NCBI RefSeq assembly: GCF_027580225.2
Contig: NC_073337.2
Coordinates: 11,087,501 to 11,151,500 of the forward strand
Source of the DNA: Misgurnus anguillicaudatus
Taxonomy: Eukaryota; Chordata; Actinopteri; Cypriniformes; Cobitidae
Reading direction: 5' to 3'
Length of the DNA stretch: 64,000 bases
Shown here: positions 33,601 to 45,026 of the stretch, piece by piece
Layout: every line of letters begins with the position of its first letter
How positions within the stretch are numbered: position 1 is the stretch's first letter
The notes under the pieces: generated by a model
The model's input: only the letters and a program-made list of their open reading frames with translations
Database searches by the model: none
Told to the model about the DNA's origin: nothing
Program-made: the position numbers and the translations under genes

Positions 33601-36600
33601 GAGCGAACAAAATTACAAGTTTTTTAACAAATTTACAATAAGTGAACAAAATTACAAGTTTTAAAACAAATTTACAAACTCAATTTACAAACTCGTCACG
33701 CTTCCCTGTTTCAGTCTATGTAACCCCGGGAGTGAACGAACAAGGCAGTCCTGATTAAAAAGTTCGGAGTACCCAAACATTAGTAATCTAATGAGAAAGT
33801 CAGTGAATTATTTTGATAACTGCCATCCAAAATGTGTGAAACTTGGAAAGCTAGCGTTAGCTAACTAAAGCTATTTCACATACCTTAAAATAAGGTCCAG
33901 TATCCCTTTGAGTCACTCGGGAAGCGATGAAAGGATATATTATCAGTCTCTTTCCGTTAATAGGATGTACAGCCTAATACACAACATTGCATTTGCAACT
34001 ATCATGTGATTAACGGCTATACTTTCAGGTTTGTTCCCACCGGAGGCTCGGATGGGCGACATCAGTGTATTGTACCTACCCTTTCAGTAAAAAACTTAAA
34101 TTTGTTTTAAAACTTGTAATTTTGTTCGCTCATTGTAAATTTGTTTTAACACTTGTAAATTTGTTGAAAAGCTTGTAAATTTGTTGAAAAGCTTGTAAAT
34201 TTGTTTTAAAATTTGTAATTTTGTTCGCTCATTGTAAATTTGTTTAAACACATGTAAATTTGTAAAAAAAAACTTGTACATTTATTCACTCATTGTAAAT
34301 TTGTTAAAAAACTTGTAAATTTGTTTTTAATCTTGTAAACAAGTAATTTACCATTGTAATTTATTTTTGCCCTTCCTGGCCATGGTAAGATAGTATACAT
34401 GGGTGAAAATACTAGATTCTAATGTAACTGTAGCAAGATTAGACAAATATTAAAGCAACACCAAAGAGTTTTTTTACCTTAAAATAACGTTTCCAAAAAA
34501 GTTTCAGTCGTTCATCCACTCGAAACTGGATGAACGGCACTTTCACATTCGCTTTGCAGCACTCTATCGGCGAAAAAAATGCACTAAAGAAGTTTCCAAC
34601 CGTCGGGTCGCGGTCCTCTAGTTCAAGTAAAAACTACAAAAACTTGCTTTACGGAAAGTTACAATCCAATCAGAGCCAGCTTTGCTGCAGTAGGCTAAAT
34701 TATTTAAGACAGTGGTAATAGACAATTCCGCTTCCAACCTGTAGAGGAAGCAAAGAGCAAAAACTCTTTAGTGTTGCTTTAATAGAGTATCTAATGTTAA
34801 AGGGGACATTCCACAAGACGTTTTTAAGATATTAAAGAAATCTCTGATGTCCCCAGAGTACAAATGTGAAGTTTTAGCTCAAAATACCATATAGGTAATT
34901 TATTGTGGCATGTTAAATAGGCACTTTATGGGCAGGGTTCTAAATTAACACCCGTCAACCCGCCAAATGCGGGTTAAAATTAATTTTGGCGGGTGTTCGT
35001 AAAAACTTACTAGCCAGTTTGGCCAGTGATGCATGAGGCCTTGCATGCATGATACATAAAGCTCTCGGACGTTTATCCCTCTGGCAGTACTTCCTACATT
35101 TCCCATCAACACTGTGCCGTAATTCTACGCGATGATGTTTTATTCGCACACTTGCTGCGGGCAGTTTGCAGCGAAACCAGTGCGAGAAACCATGGAAACG
35201 AACTGAGCGCTTCCACTAGAAAACACAAGGAAGAAGGAGAACGAACTGGCAGAGCAGGAAGGATAGACTAAAAGTCAGGGCTGCCCCAGGGTAAATCTTT
35301 TGTGCCCAGGTGTAACTCTCAAGTTTAAATTTTAGCAGTTAACTAGTGTATTCCTTTACAAAGATAAGATCTATATGCAATGCAGTTACCCAATTTACGC
35401 TTGTAAAAGCGATGAAGCAGTCGCACTGACGCGTGCACGCATGTATCCATGTCCACGCGCGTCTTTGCGTTCATCCGCTCGCGCAACTGCATTCAAACAT
35501 TATTTCCAAACATTTTATGCCATTATGCCTCTAAACATGTTAATAATGTTAGGTATGATGAAGATTATACTTAAATATTTTTAAATACATATTTATCTTT
35601 CGCAGTACCTGTTGCACTTTAGAATAGTGGGTTAAGCAAAGGACATTGTATATTGCACACTTCTTGCACAGAGAAACGAAGAAAGCTTGCATTTGATCAC
35701 AAATATGTTGTCATGTTTTTTCAGGATTGTCGCATGTACGCGAAAGAAAAAGCGAATCATTGTTGCATTCAGTGGCACTCATAATTTCTCTTATTTTCAC
35801 CGGGAAAAAATTGGCTAGTGGAAATGCTGATTGGCTGGTAACTTTAGAAAGTTACCAGCCACATTGGCTGGTGGTCAAAAAAGTTAATTTATAACCCTGT
35901 TTATGGGTCTGAGCAAAAATGCACCGTTTTTGTGTGTATCCCTTTAAATACAAATGAGCTGCTCAGGTGGGCGGAGTCTCAAGCGCTTGCGCTGTAGACC
36001 TCACAGAGCATCAGGGAGATTCTCTCACGAAAGAAGTTAGTAAGCATTATTTATTTGAACAAGTTTAAAAAGTCAATCATCTGTTTTATGCATACTAAAT
36101 ACATGTTTATCAGCAGATGGGGAACATTGTGGAATAAAAATAAAGACTTTTTGTCTCATGCTGCTGCCAGTGTTTTAAACAGGCACAATGATTTTCATCA
36201 TGTTACAATAAAATACACGTCCACAAACACTCAAGCACATTTAAATGATCTGTAATAAAACAACACGTTTAATGCTGTTTGTGTTTGAGGGAATACAAAC
36301 GCGTCGTGCTCATTTTTTCTCTCTGTCTCTCGCACTTGTGAGGCCGCTTCATGATTGGATAGCGCAGATGAAGGGGCGGTATCATTATAATAAGCTCCCC
36401 TTAATACGTCATGGGGGGAGCGAAATCCGAATGACCTATATTCAAATGCTTGCAGAGAGAGCCTTACCAAAACAAAGTTACAGGGTTGCTATTTTTCACA
36501 TTTTCTGGGTTGGTAGAAGCACTGGGGACCCAATTATAGCACTTAAACATGTAGAAAGTATGATTTTCATGGAATGTCCCCTTTAACATTTTCCCTAATG

Positions 36601-39600
36601 GTTTTTCTGATCATCATGCTGTCACCATGGATTTTAATATTACCAATAGCACGCCCTAGGTTTTATTGGCATTTTAATTCTAAATTACTGCAGGATAGGT
36701 CTTTTTGTGAGAAGTTTGGTGTTTTTTGGAAAATGTGGAAATTGAATATAGGCAATTTTGAAAGTGACACAATGGTGGAAGGTGGGAAAAACACAAATAA
36801 AGTTTTTTTTGTCTTAATTTTTCCTACAATACTACTGTGTGTGTTAAAAAGAAAATTAAGCAGTTGGAGATGGAAATTATACAGTATGTATGGAAAGTGT
36901 TTGGTACATGAATTTTTTAAGAGTAAGAAACTTGAATTAAGATCTATCTTGGAGGAAAGAGCGAAGGGCACTTTAATAAGAGCAAGAATTTCTTCTATTA
37001 AGGACATTGCCGCTCCCACTTCTTATTTCTTTAATCTAGAGAGGAAAGTTGCACAGCAAAAGCGCATACTTCACCTGCGCAAAGAGCAGTGGCGGCTCGT
37101 GACTGCTCATCCGAGGGGCGCTTATTCAAAATAAGTGTTAGGAGTGTGATGTGTGTTGCTTGCGTTTTCAAAATATGTGTTTGTTGCATCATGTGAACCA
37201 TGTGCATCACATATCTTGTCAAAATAAGTGCCTGCTGCACACGTGTTAAAACGGTTTATGATTAAAGAGATGCTCATGTTCACAAAATACACGCAAGAGC
37301 CTCCCTTAACAGTAAACTCCGATTACGCATTAAATTATGCGAGTATCTGGCAAATGCGAGCATCTCTTTTATCATAAAACCTTTAGACGCGTATGCAGCA
37401 GGCACTTATTTTGACAAGCGTGTGATGCACACAGGATCTCTCGACGCGCAGAACACATATTTTGAAAAAAGGAACCACACACATGGACGGGCTACATACA
37501 TGTTGTGATGAACTTTGCATCAAGCGCCCTCGAAAAAAGGAGTCACCGGCCGCCACTGGCAAAGAGAACGGAACATTAATATCGTATCCAACAGAAATGA
37601 GGGAAATGGCAATGAATTTTTATGCTGATTTGTATAGACACATTGACTGTGACTTTGAGAACATGGCACAATTATTACAAGGACTCCCAAAGTTGCAACC
37701 TAGGGATAAGGAAAAGCTTGACACTACACTACACTCCGCTGGGTTAAAATGGACCCAATGCTGGGTTGTTTTAACCCAACTGCTGGGTTATTATACCCCA
37801 TGGTTGCATAACAGCAACCCAACATTGGGTAATTCTTAACCCAGCATGTGTTCTGTCCAGTATTTACCCATTATGGGTCAAAAATAACCCAGCCATTTTT
37901 AGATTGTATGATTAACTTCAATTAACTTACAGATGCAGTTCAGCAACTGTCCACAGGGCGGTCACCAGGAATAGATGGTTTACTGGCTGAATTTAATAAG
38001 ATTTTTTGGACTGTTTTAGTTGAATTTATGAAATTTGTTCTGAATGTTTTGAAAAAGGCACGTTACCAACTAGCTGTCAGAGGGCTGTGAGCTCTCTTTT
38101 ACCAAAGAGTGGAGATCTTGGTTCTTTAAGAAATTGGTGGCCTATTTCTTTGATGTGCTCAGACTACAAAATATTGGCAAAATAAAGAGATGTTATTAAT
38201 GTATCTATAAATAAAATTGCAACGTGGGAGTTTTATCCATTGATCAGGAGAAAGCTTTTGATCGGGTGGGTCATGAATAAATTTACAAAGTCCTGGGATC
38301 TTTTGGGTTTGGGGATGTTTTTATTTCATGGTAGAGGAGCTTCAATAATGCTTAAGATGAAGAATGGTTTGACTTATCCATTGCCTGTAAAAAAAGGGGG
38401 ATACGGAAGGGGTGTCCTCTCTCAGGGCAATTATATAGTCTAGCAATTGAGCCCCTTTTATGCTAATTAAGGAATGAATAAAAGGGTTCTGTAGTTCCAG
38501 GAGACCCAAAGGAGTCAAGAGTTTTTGTGTCGGCCTATGTGGATGATGTATCTATTTTTATTACTGGGCAAAAAGACATACAAATACTTCTTCAGCTAAA
38601 GTCACTTTGGGAAAAGTAATGGTTTTTTTGTGGGCCAGTGGGAAAATGGTGGGCCACCTCAACTTCCTGGAGGTTTGCATTGGGGAAGAGAAGGAATAAA
38701 AGTGTTTCTAGGAGTAGAAAGTTATAGGAAAAAGAACTGGGAGGGTATGCTGGAGAAGGTGTCTGCTAAGTTGTTTAAATGGAAATTGCTATTGCCAGAG
38801 CTATCCTACAGGGGTAGAGTTTTGGTTACAAATAACCTAGCCATCTCTATGTTATGGCACAGACTCAACGTTTTAGAGCCATCAGATGACATTGTTAAAA
38901 GTAACCAGAGAAAGTCTGATTGACGTAAGAGCAGGATCCACACTTTTCCATTACAGGCAGTGCAGAGACTGTTGTATAAAGAGGACGTGGAGTGGACGAA
39001 TGTGGCATGCACTCTGCTAAGGGAAACATTGAATCTGGGATACAACAAGCAGCTGTTAACTGAAAGTTAAAAACTGCATTGTAACCATTTTACTTCTTTC
39101 TACAAATCCATGTTGAAAGTGTGGAGTATGACTTTTACTGTGACCAGAGAGATTTTGCGACCACAGGACTGGATCAAGGGAGAACCTTTGTTTCACAATG
39201 TTTTGATGCAAACAAACATTTTGTTTTTGAACAGTGTGAGGAACTGACTGGTCAAAGCGGGATGTACTAAGATCGAACATCTAAGGGATGATAATGGGTT
39301 GATTACCACAGTTTCACTTCAGCATGAGACAGGAATCTGTTCTGTACGTCTCTTGGATCAGATGTTGGAGGAAGTACGCTCAGCGCTGCCTGGAGCCTGC
39401 AGAGAAGCACTGGAAACTCATTCGCAGCAGGGCTGCAGCTGCAGTTTTTTACCAAGTGTGGAAGTTAAAACTCCAGAGTTGGGATTATTTCAGGACATTG
39501 GTAAAAAAGGAAGTTGGAGATCTCTGTACAAGCCTCCCATTGAGAAGTGACAGCAGATTTGCAGTGGAAGGGAGTGTCCTTTTTGTGGGAGAGATGAAAC

Positions 39601-40352
39601 GGTAGAACATTTGTTCATCCAGTGTGGGAGGTTAAGAGGCCTTTTTTATTTTTTAAAGATTTTTGTAGAAAACATGGGTGAGGAATTTTCTTACCAAGTT
39701 TTTATCAGTCGTCCAAAGTATAGTCAGTGAACGAAGAAAAATGGTTTTGCTAAATTACCTGTTGGGATCAGTCAAGTTGGCAATTTGGGGGACACGGACA
39801 AATAGGATTGTGGGTACTGGCTCAGTCAATACAGAAAAAGTTCTGAAAAGGATGCTGGCTGCTTGAATTAAAATGGGGGGGGGGGGTTGTGTGAGGTCGA
39901 GGAGGTTGAAATGTTGGTTTTAAAGATGTAATGAACCGTAATCTGAATTGACTGAATTGTTGCTGTTTGTTTTATGATGATTTGGAAGGATTTATGACGA
40001 ATGAGTAAATATGTTTTAAACCTCAAACCTCTCTCTGTATCTGTCTCTCTCTCTCTGTCTGTCTGTGTCTCTCTGTTTGTGTGTCTCTCTGTCTGTCTGT
40101 CTCTCTCTCCCTCTCTCTCTGTGTCTCTCTGTCAGCTCTGTCTATCTGTTTCTCTCTCACAAACACATCAACTCATCATCACTGTACTTCATTGGCCTTC
40201 ATCTTGTTTATTTACAGTAAATCTGTCTACAGTCATTTATGAGTCTCAGTCTGTTTTTCTGGAGATCAGACGGATCAGACAGTATGAGGGTTGTTGTATT
40301 TTCTGTTTGGCTTGTAAGAGAACAAGCTACTGCTCGCACCTGCTGATATACA

Positions 40353-40428
<76 letters not shown>

Positions 40429-43338
40429 CGCGTGTGTGTTCATATGTGCGGTGCAGATCATGAACATGCTGAGGAAAGTATGTGCATGTATGTGCGTGTG
40501 TCAGTGAAAGGGAATTGTGGGAAAGTTTGTGTAGGGTCAAAAAGAGATCGTTGACCTTCAGCTTGAGGAAATGACTCAGTGATCTCCTGCTGAATTTCTG
40601 TTCAACACAAGTTCTAGGGCTGTCACGATTATGACATTTGGCTGCCGATTAATTGCCTAATAAATTGTGGTGATAATGACGATTAATTGCCTGTTTTATT
40701 GATTTGACATTTAATTCTCTTACATTTTTTTTGTTTGTTCATGAAATAATTTTTTACACATTGTTGTGATTATTTAAATTAAATCTTTTCCAAGGTTTAC
40801 CTGGCAGTAAATATTAATACACATAACACATTTAATTATTTAATGAATATATCTTTCAAAAACAAAAAATTCTTCATAAGAAATAAACACAATAAAGTGT
40901 CTAGGATTAGCCTTAAATAGTAGCTAGTCATATATTAGTACTGGACCACAAGTTTGTAGTGGCTGCAAAAAGATCATTACGAATAGCATCCTTTACTTCC
41001 CTAAATTTGGAATTGCTGTTTTGGAAATGTTTTACCTGGCAGTTCATACTGCTTATTAAAGTTTTGCAGCATTTCTTTAAATGCTGTTTTTCCACTGTAT
41101 TGAACGGCTTTGCAATGTATCGCGTTACATTGTCACTTAAGAAGCGTTATCTGATACGGTCTCATTTATACAGGCGCTGCAGCTCCCTCTTGTGTTTTTA
41201 AAGAGATGTGCAATCATTGCGGTGATCTGAAATAATCGCGATGAGGTCAAACAATCGTGACAAGACAATTATTTAATCATTGTGACAGCCCTAAACACAA
41301 CAGACACTCTAACCATTAGACAACATGTTTAATAAACACAGCAGCAGATTCTAATTTTGGATTCAGACACTTAATGATACTTAAACATACACACAGAAAG
41401 AGAGAGAGCCAGAGAGATGCATGCTGGGATTGGTATGATATTAGTAAAGATGAGTTTGCCGGCAGTCTGGGATGATGAGAGTTTGTGGGAAACAGACTAT
41501 AGAAAAAAATCAGATAAAAACAGCAGATTCACTTCAGCTGATGGATAAATAGATCTTTCAGTATCAGACCCACCTGTGCATCTCTTAAAAACCCTTAAAA
41601 GAAATATTTCATTCAAAACAAAACTCCTGTAGTTTCAAACCTGTGTAACACTGAATGTTATATCCACCTTATTTGCGAACGCAGAAGTAAGTGATTTGAC
41701 GTATTTCTTTTCAATAGCCGGCTGGTTGAAAACAGTGTTGTGGGAGCACGCAGAAAACATGATTAAAACAGTTATGGTAAATATTTACTACACCTCCCAT
41801 GTATAACCCAGTGGGAAGATGAACTGAAGAAGGGATAACTGAAAAATTATTTTGTGTTGTTGCTCAAGGGGTGACGGATCTTCGTTGCGCAACTATAAAA
41901 GCACAGAAGCATACCAGTATTATATTAAACTATCACATGTATTCAGTATTGTTTTTGTTTTATGAAAAATATTATTACATTGCTTCTTATGCACTAGAGA
42001 CATTACCTTAGGTAATTATTTGTTTTTTCATTTAAAACATAACAAAAGTATGCAAAAACACATAAAGAACTATTATAAACATTAACTAAGCAGTTTATGT
42101 CGTATGTATTCTGTACTGTAATTGCATTTTTGTAATAACATATATTAGCAGAAAATATAAACAAGCTAAATCAGCATATTTTATCAGTATAATATTAGTT
42201 GTTTTTAAACAATTATTGTATTTATTGTTTACTGGCAGTTTCTATAAAAGGTTTTACTGGATGAATGTGTGGATATAGATCATGGGTGCGTGCGCCACAT
42301 ACACATTCAGCTCTGGTGTGTGGATTATGGTTAAAAACTAATTTTCTGTAGAGATTTACTGTGTTTGTATCAGCTATTATGGCAACCCCTAACTGCACAA
42401 ATTATGGCAATCCTTCCAGATTTCATAATAAACATTGAAAAGCCAATCAGCACGGCACGCTTGTGTCCCTCGTAATACGACTACCATTAGCTTTAGTGGC
42501 TCGCCGAAAGGTTTACACCCACATTTACATCAAAAATAAGGTGGATATGATCAAGATTGTTGTTAAAGGGGTCATGACCTGAAATTGAAATTTGCCTTGA
42601 TCTGATACAGTATATAGCAGTTCATTGTTTCCACTATATATACAGAATATACTTCATGTTTTTAATAAAAATACATTAACAGAGTGATTTTAACTGTAAA
42701 GATACAACTCATCAAAAATGACTGTCTTGTCTGTCCATCCATCTAGCTCTGGTGGTGAGATTCCTGACCAAGCGTTTCATCTGGGAGTACGACCCAACAC
42801 TCGGTGAGACACACACACATGCTTATCTTTCTCTTAATCTGATTATTAATTTGAACTTGTGAAATGACATAAAAGTTTTATATCTTTCTCGGAGATCATT
42901 GTAGGATTCTGTTCACTTAAACTGAATTCATCTGTGACAGAGACTTAAATCTGTCTGCTGTTATTTCTGTCCATATCACATAAATGAGATGCTTTTAATC
43001 ATCCTTTCATAGTGAGTAATTGAATTTCTGTGAAGTTGAAAGTCTATGAATCATTCAGATTACAGCATCATAAACTGAACTGAACATCACACAGATTCAG
43101 AAGAACCTGCGGAGAGTAAATATTGTTTGCGCTTGGCTGAAGTACATCAGATGTTTGAAAACATGCAGAAACGTCTGAGCGAGCAAGCGTGTATGAACAG
43201 GTCGAATTCTACATCTGATTCCATTTCAGCAACAAAAACAGCAGACAGAAATAAAAAACTGTTGCCCACAGCAACATTGACCTACAGGATATCATTATGT
43301 CCCAGATTGCACCTGGGCTGAACACTGCAGCTAAATGC

Positions 43339-43378
<40 letters not shown>

Positions 43379-45026
43379 GAAATTATCATGTTAATGTCTG
43401 AGCAGAACATCTCTCTGTTATCAACAGTCAGTCTCTCTATCAGTATTTAGCACAGTGTGTTGACGCAGCTGTGCTTTTATAACAAATTTGATTGATGTTT
43501 GTCAGTGAATGACCTGTGGAGGTGTGTTATAAAAGATTGGGATCTTTCACTAATCTCTGCCATCCTTCAGTTATGTTTATAGATCCTCAGAACTCAGTTT
43601 GTGTCTTCACAGAGTCCACGTATCGTCATCAGGCAAATATTGATGATGAGATGATTAGTATGGAGATTTTGGACACAGCTGGACAGGTAACACACACACA
43701 CGCCTGTTGTGTGAAATAAACTCTGATACACATAAACAGATTATCTGAGCATCGTGTCCACGCAAAGGCAGCTTAATTGTGCCGCAAAATTTTACACAGT
43801 CTATTACGCAGACTTTGAAACAGCAAACAGGGAAAACAATAAAAGGCATGACTTAAATAGCATCTAACTAATGTTAGCCAACTCCATTTGCCATAAGTGC
43901 TGGAAAAGCACTCAGTTTCAGCTCGACCGCGATTACTTCCTGCTGCTCAATCTGGTCCTTCTTCTTAATCCTTTATTTATTTATTTTTTATTTTATCTCA
44001 AGATATTTCACTTGCTTCCACTGATCAGTACTGTAACTAGCAGTTACACAGCAATCTGCAACGTTGTTATAAGACTCTGAGAACGTTCACATGACCTCAA
44101 AAACATAAAAAACAGTATTGATTTGCTAACAACAAACGTGGGAGAGTTTGAGGCCCACAGTGCTGCGCCCCAAGGTGGATCTGAAACAAGCCAATTAGAG
44201 CTCAGCCTCAAGTCACATGCTTTTAACAAATTTACTGACCTACATACACACTCATTTGGGTGGCGCCCCAGACACGCACAACAAACTCAGTTTAAATTTT
44301 TTTTTAAATAAATGATAACATGAAATAGTACAACTACATGATTTTATTTTGTATTCATTTACACTATGTATGTAACTTTTTGGTAACATGTTAAAGTAGC
44401 TTTCTTCTCTGGCCAACTTTAGTCCCACTACTGGCCCACTACTGACCAGCCTCCTCTACAAATCACCCACAATGCACTGCAGTCTCACATTCAGCTCTGA
44501 CGTGACACACCTACTAACCATCATCCAATCAATACCTGAAAGAGAAATGTTTAGTTGTGATTGTTTGCATGATTTCAGGCAGCTCATTTCATGTTGTTGC
44601 TTTTAGGAGGATGTGTTACAGAAGGAGGGTCACATGCGTTGGGCAGACGGGTTGATTCTGGTTTATGACATCACAGACCGTGGGAGTTTTGAAGATGTTG
44701 TTCCTCTGAAGGGACTTCTGGATGAGGTGAAGAAACCCAAACACGTCCCGCTGGTTCTGTTGGGAAACAAAGCTGATCTGGAGCACGCCCGACAGGTCTC
44801 GACAGAGGAGGGCGAGCGGCTGGCGGCCGACATGGCCTGTGCGTTTTATGAATGTTCTGCGTGCGTGGATCAGGTGGGCACAGGTGGAGGAGTGGCGGAG
44901 GCTTTTCATGAGCTGTGTCGCGAGGTGCGGCGCAGACGGGCCGTACAGGGAAAAACACGACGCAGGAGCTCCACAACACATGTCAAACAGGCCATTAACA
45001 AGATGCTCACGAAGATCAGCAGTTAA
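30582..45026 (+). CDS. rerg: rerg: Ras-related, oestrogen-regulated growth inhibitor (complete)
   Basis: Four coding exons (30582-30642, 42747-42803, 43613-43686, 44607-45026) join in phase into 203 residues. This is a small Ras-family GTPase. P-loop GRAGVGKS (residues 13-20), switch I/effector [13 protein letters not shown], switch II DTAGQE, NKAD and ECSA guanine-base motifs are all present. The C-terminus ends [13 protein letters not shown] with a basic RRRR stretch and no CAAX box, as known for RERG, so it should not be prenylated. It has about four more residues than the 199-residue human protein, in the loop after ECSA ([14 protein letters not shown]). The start ATG sits in a near-ideal context (CACCATGG) and is preceded by a 10-codon upstream ORF. 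Whether this is rerga or rergb cannot be told. Confidence 0.95.
32622..34387. mobile_element. Foldback-like element: inverted arms made of tandem repeats
   Basis: The ends are inverted: GCAAAAATAAATTACAATGG at the left faces CCATTGTAATTTATTTTTGC at the right. Exact 8-base duplications AGATAGTA flank it (32614-32621, 34388-34395). The left arm (about 32650-33690) is a tandem array of 24-30-base units, AACAAATTTACAATGAGCGA with ACAAGTTTTTT, in a higher-order period of about 225 bases. The right arm (about 34095-34330) has the same units inverted. The middle (about 33700-34090) is unique and codes nothing. Removing it rejoins the LINE frame (TTR then YTWVK). Confidence 0.8.
34450..34782. mobile_element. 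333-base TTAA MITE in the LINE
   Basis: Left TTAAAGCAACACCAAAGAGT and right ACTCTTTAGTGTTGCTTTAA are near-perfect inverses. It cuts the LINE endonuclease frame just after RLDK. Confidence 0.75.
34797..36586. mobile_element. TTAA-target MITE family A, copy 2, carrying a hAT
   Basis: Left TTAAAGGGGACATTCCA, right TGGAATGTCCCCTTTAA. It shares AAGTTTTAGCTCAAAATACC and GAAGCACTGGGGACCCAATT with the copy at 24847-26189. It lies 14 bases after another TTAA MITE. Confidence 0.78.
34933..35899. mobile_element. hAT nested in the TTAA MITE, CAGGGTTCTAAATTAACACC ends
   Basis: Right end AAGTTAATTTATAACCCTG, exact duplications TTTATGGG (34925-34932, 35900-35907). Third member of the ACCCGCCAAATGCGGGT family. 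No transposase. Confidence 0.85.
37087..37558. mobile_element. 472-base hAT MITE, CAGTGGCGGCTCGTGACT ends
   Basis: Right end AGTCACCGGCCGCCACTG, exact duplications GCAAAGAG (37079-37086, 37559-37566), inside the LINE. Internally it has inverted TTTGACAAG/AAATAAGTGCCTGCTGC arms. Confidence 0.82.
37733..37912. mobile_element. Short element of GCTGGGTTA/AACCCAGC inverted motifs
   Basis: GCTGGGTTAAAATGGACCCA at the left and GGGTCAAAAATAACCCAGCC at the right, with several internal AACCCAAC/GGGTT motifs. It interrupts the LINE before its reverse transcriptase. A known kind of fish repeat, not classified here. Confidence 0.55.
40356..40424. repeat. (TG)n microsatellite
   Basis: About 70 bases of pure TG followed by TGCGTGCGCG. 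A CT-rich low-complexity stretch precedes it at 40030-40160. Confidence 0.9.
40615..41293. mobile_element. hAT element, TAGGGCTGTCACGATTATGA ends
   Basis: Right end TCATTGTGACAGCCCTA. Possible shifted duplications AACACAAG (40604-40611) and AACACAAC (41294-41301) leave three extra bases at the left, so the border is less certain. Non-coding. Confidence 0.68.
41660..42548. mobile_element. DNA element with ATATCCACCTTATTT ends
   Basis: Left ATATCCACCTTATTTGCGAA, right AAAAATAAGGTGGATAT. 0.9 kb, no recognised ORF or clear target duplication. A short fragment of a TTAAAGGGGTCATGACC MITE follows at 42563. Confidence 0.5.
42747..42803 (+). CDS. rerg: rerg coding exon 2
   Basis: Between CATCTAG and GTGAGA. 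Encodes [19 protein letters not shown], helix 1 and switch I. The preceding intron is 12.1 kb and holds a broken LINE and many DNA transposons. Confidence 0.93.
43342..43373. repeat. (GA)n microsatellite
   Basis: About 32 bases of GA in the rerg intron between coding exons 2 and 3. Confidence 0.85.
43613..43686 (+). CDS. rerg: rerg coding exon 3
   Basis: After TCTTCACAG; encodes [20 protein letters not shown] then DTAGQ, ending at phase 0 before GTAACA. The switch II glutamine is kept. Confidence 0.93.
44607..45026 (+). CDS. rerg: rerg coding exon 4 and stop
   Basis: After TGCTTTTAG; encodes [49 protein letters not shown], then [20 protein letters not shown] and SS, with TAA at 45024-45026. 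It is more GC-rich than the surrounding introns. Confidence 0.95.
   Translation, partial: EDVLQKEGHMRWADGLILVYDITDRGSFEDVVPLKGLLDEVKKPKHVPLVLLGNKADLEHARQVSTEEGERLAADMACAFYECSACVDQVGTGGGVAEAFHELCREVRRRRAVQGKTRRRSSTTHVKQAINKMLTKISS

Larger units (their letters stand above)
32266..40020 (+). mobile_element. Broken Tx1/L1-type LINE in rerg intron, split by later insertions
   Basis: Host pieces are 32266-32613, 34388-34449, 36587-37086, 37559-37732 and 37913 to about 40020. The endonuclease shows [11 protein letters not shown] and GDWNC (32488-32502) and SDHH (36606-36617). The reverse transcriptase shows GRSPGIDGL near 37960 and the catalytic YVDD at 38536-38547. Further down, a [20 protein letters not shown] block is typical of this clade. 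Stops and frameshifts are many (for example CTT GAG TAG before GVAILLSKS), the 5' part is missing, and the copy is dead. Same strand as rerg. Confidence 0.8.

Noticed and set aside
32640..33690. CRISPR-like regular repeats
   Set aside because: Units are contiguous and similar throughout with no unique spacers, the DNA is vertebrate, and the array is one arm of a transposon.
36574..37134. 186-codon open frame as an independent gene
   Set aside because: It joins TTAA MITE end, LINE endonuclease/linker and hAT sequence; only the LINE portion is meaningful and is described with the LINE.
40001..40554. 168-codon and overlapping open frames
   Set aside because: Driven by CT-rich and (TG)n low-complexity sequence.
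44616..44981. 121- and 102-codon minus-strand frames
   Set aside because: Antisense shadows of rerg coding exon 4.
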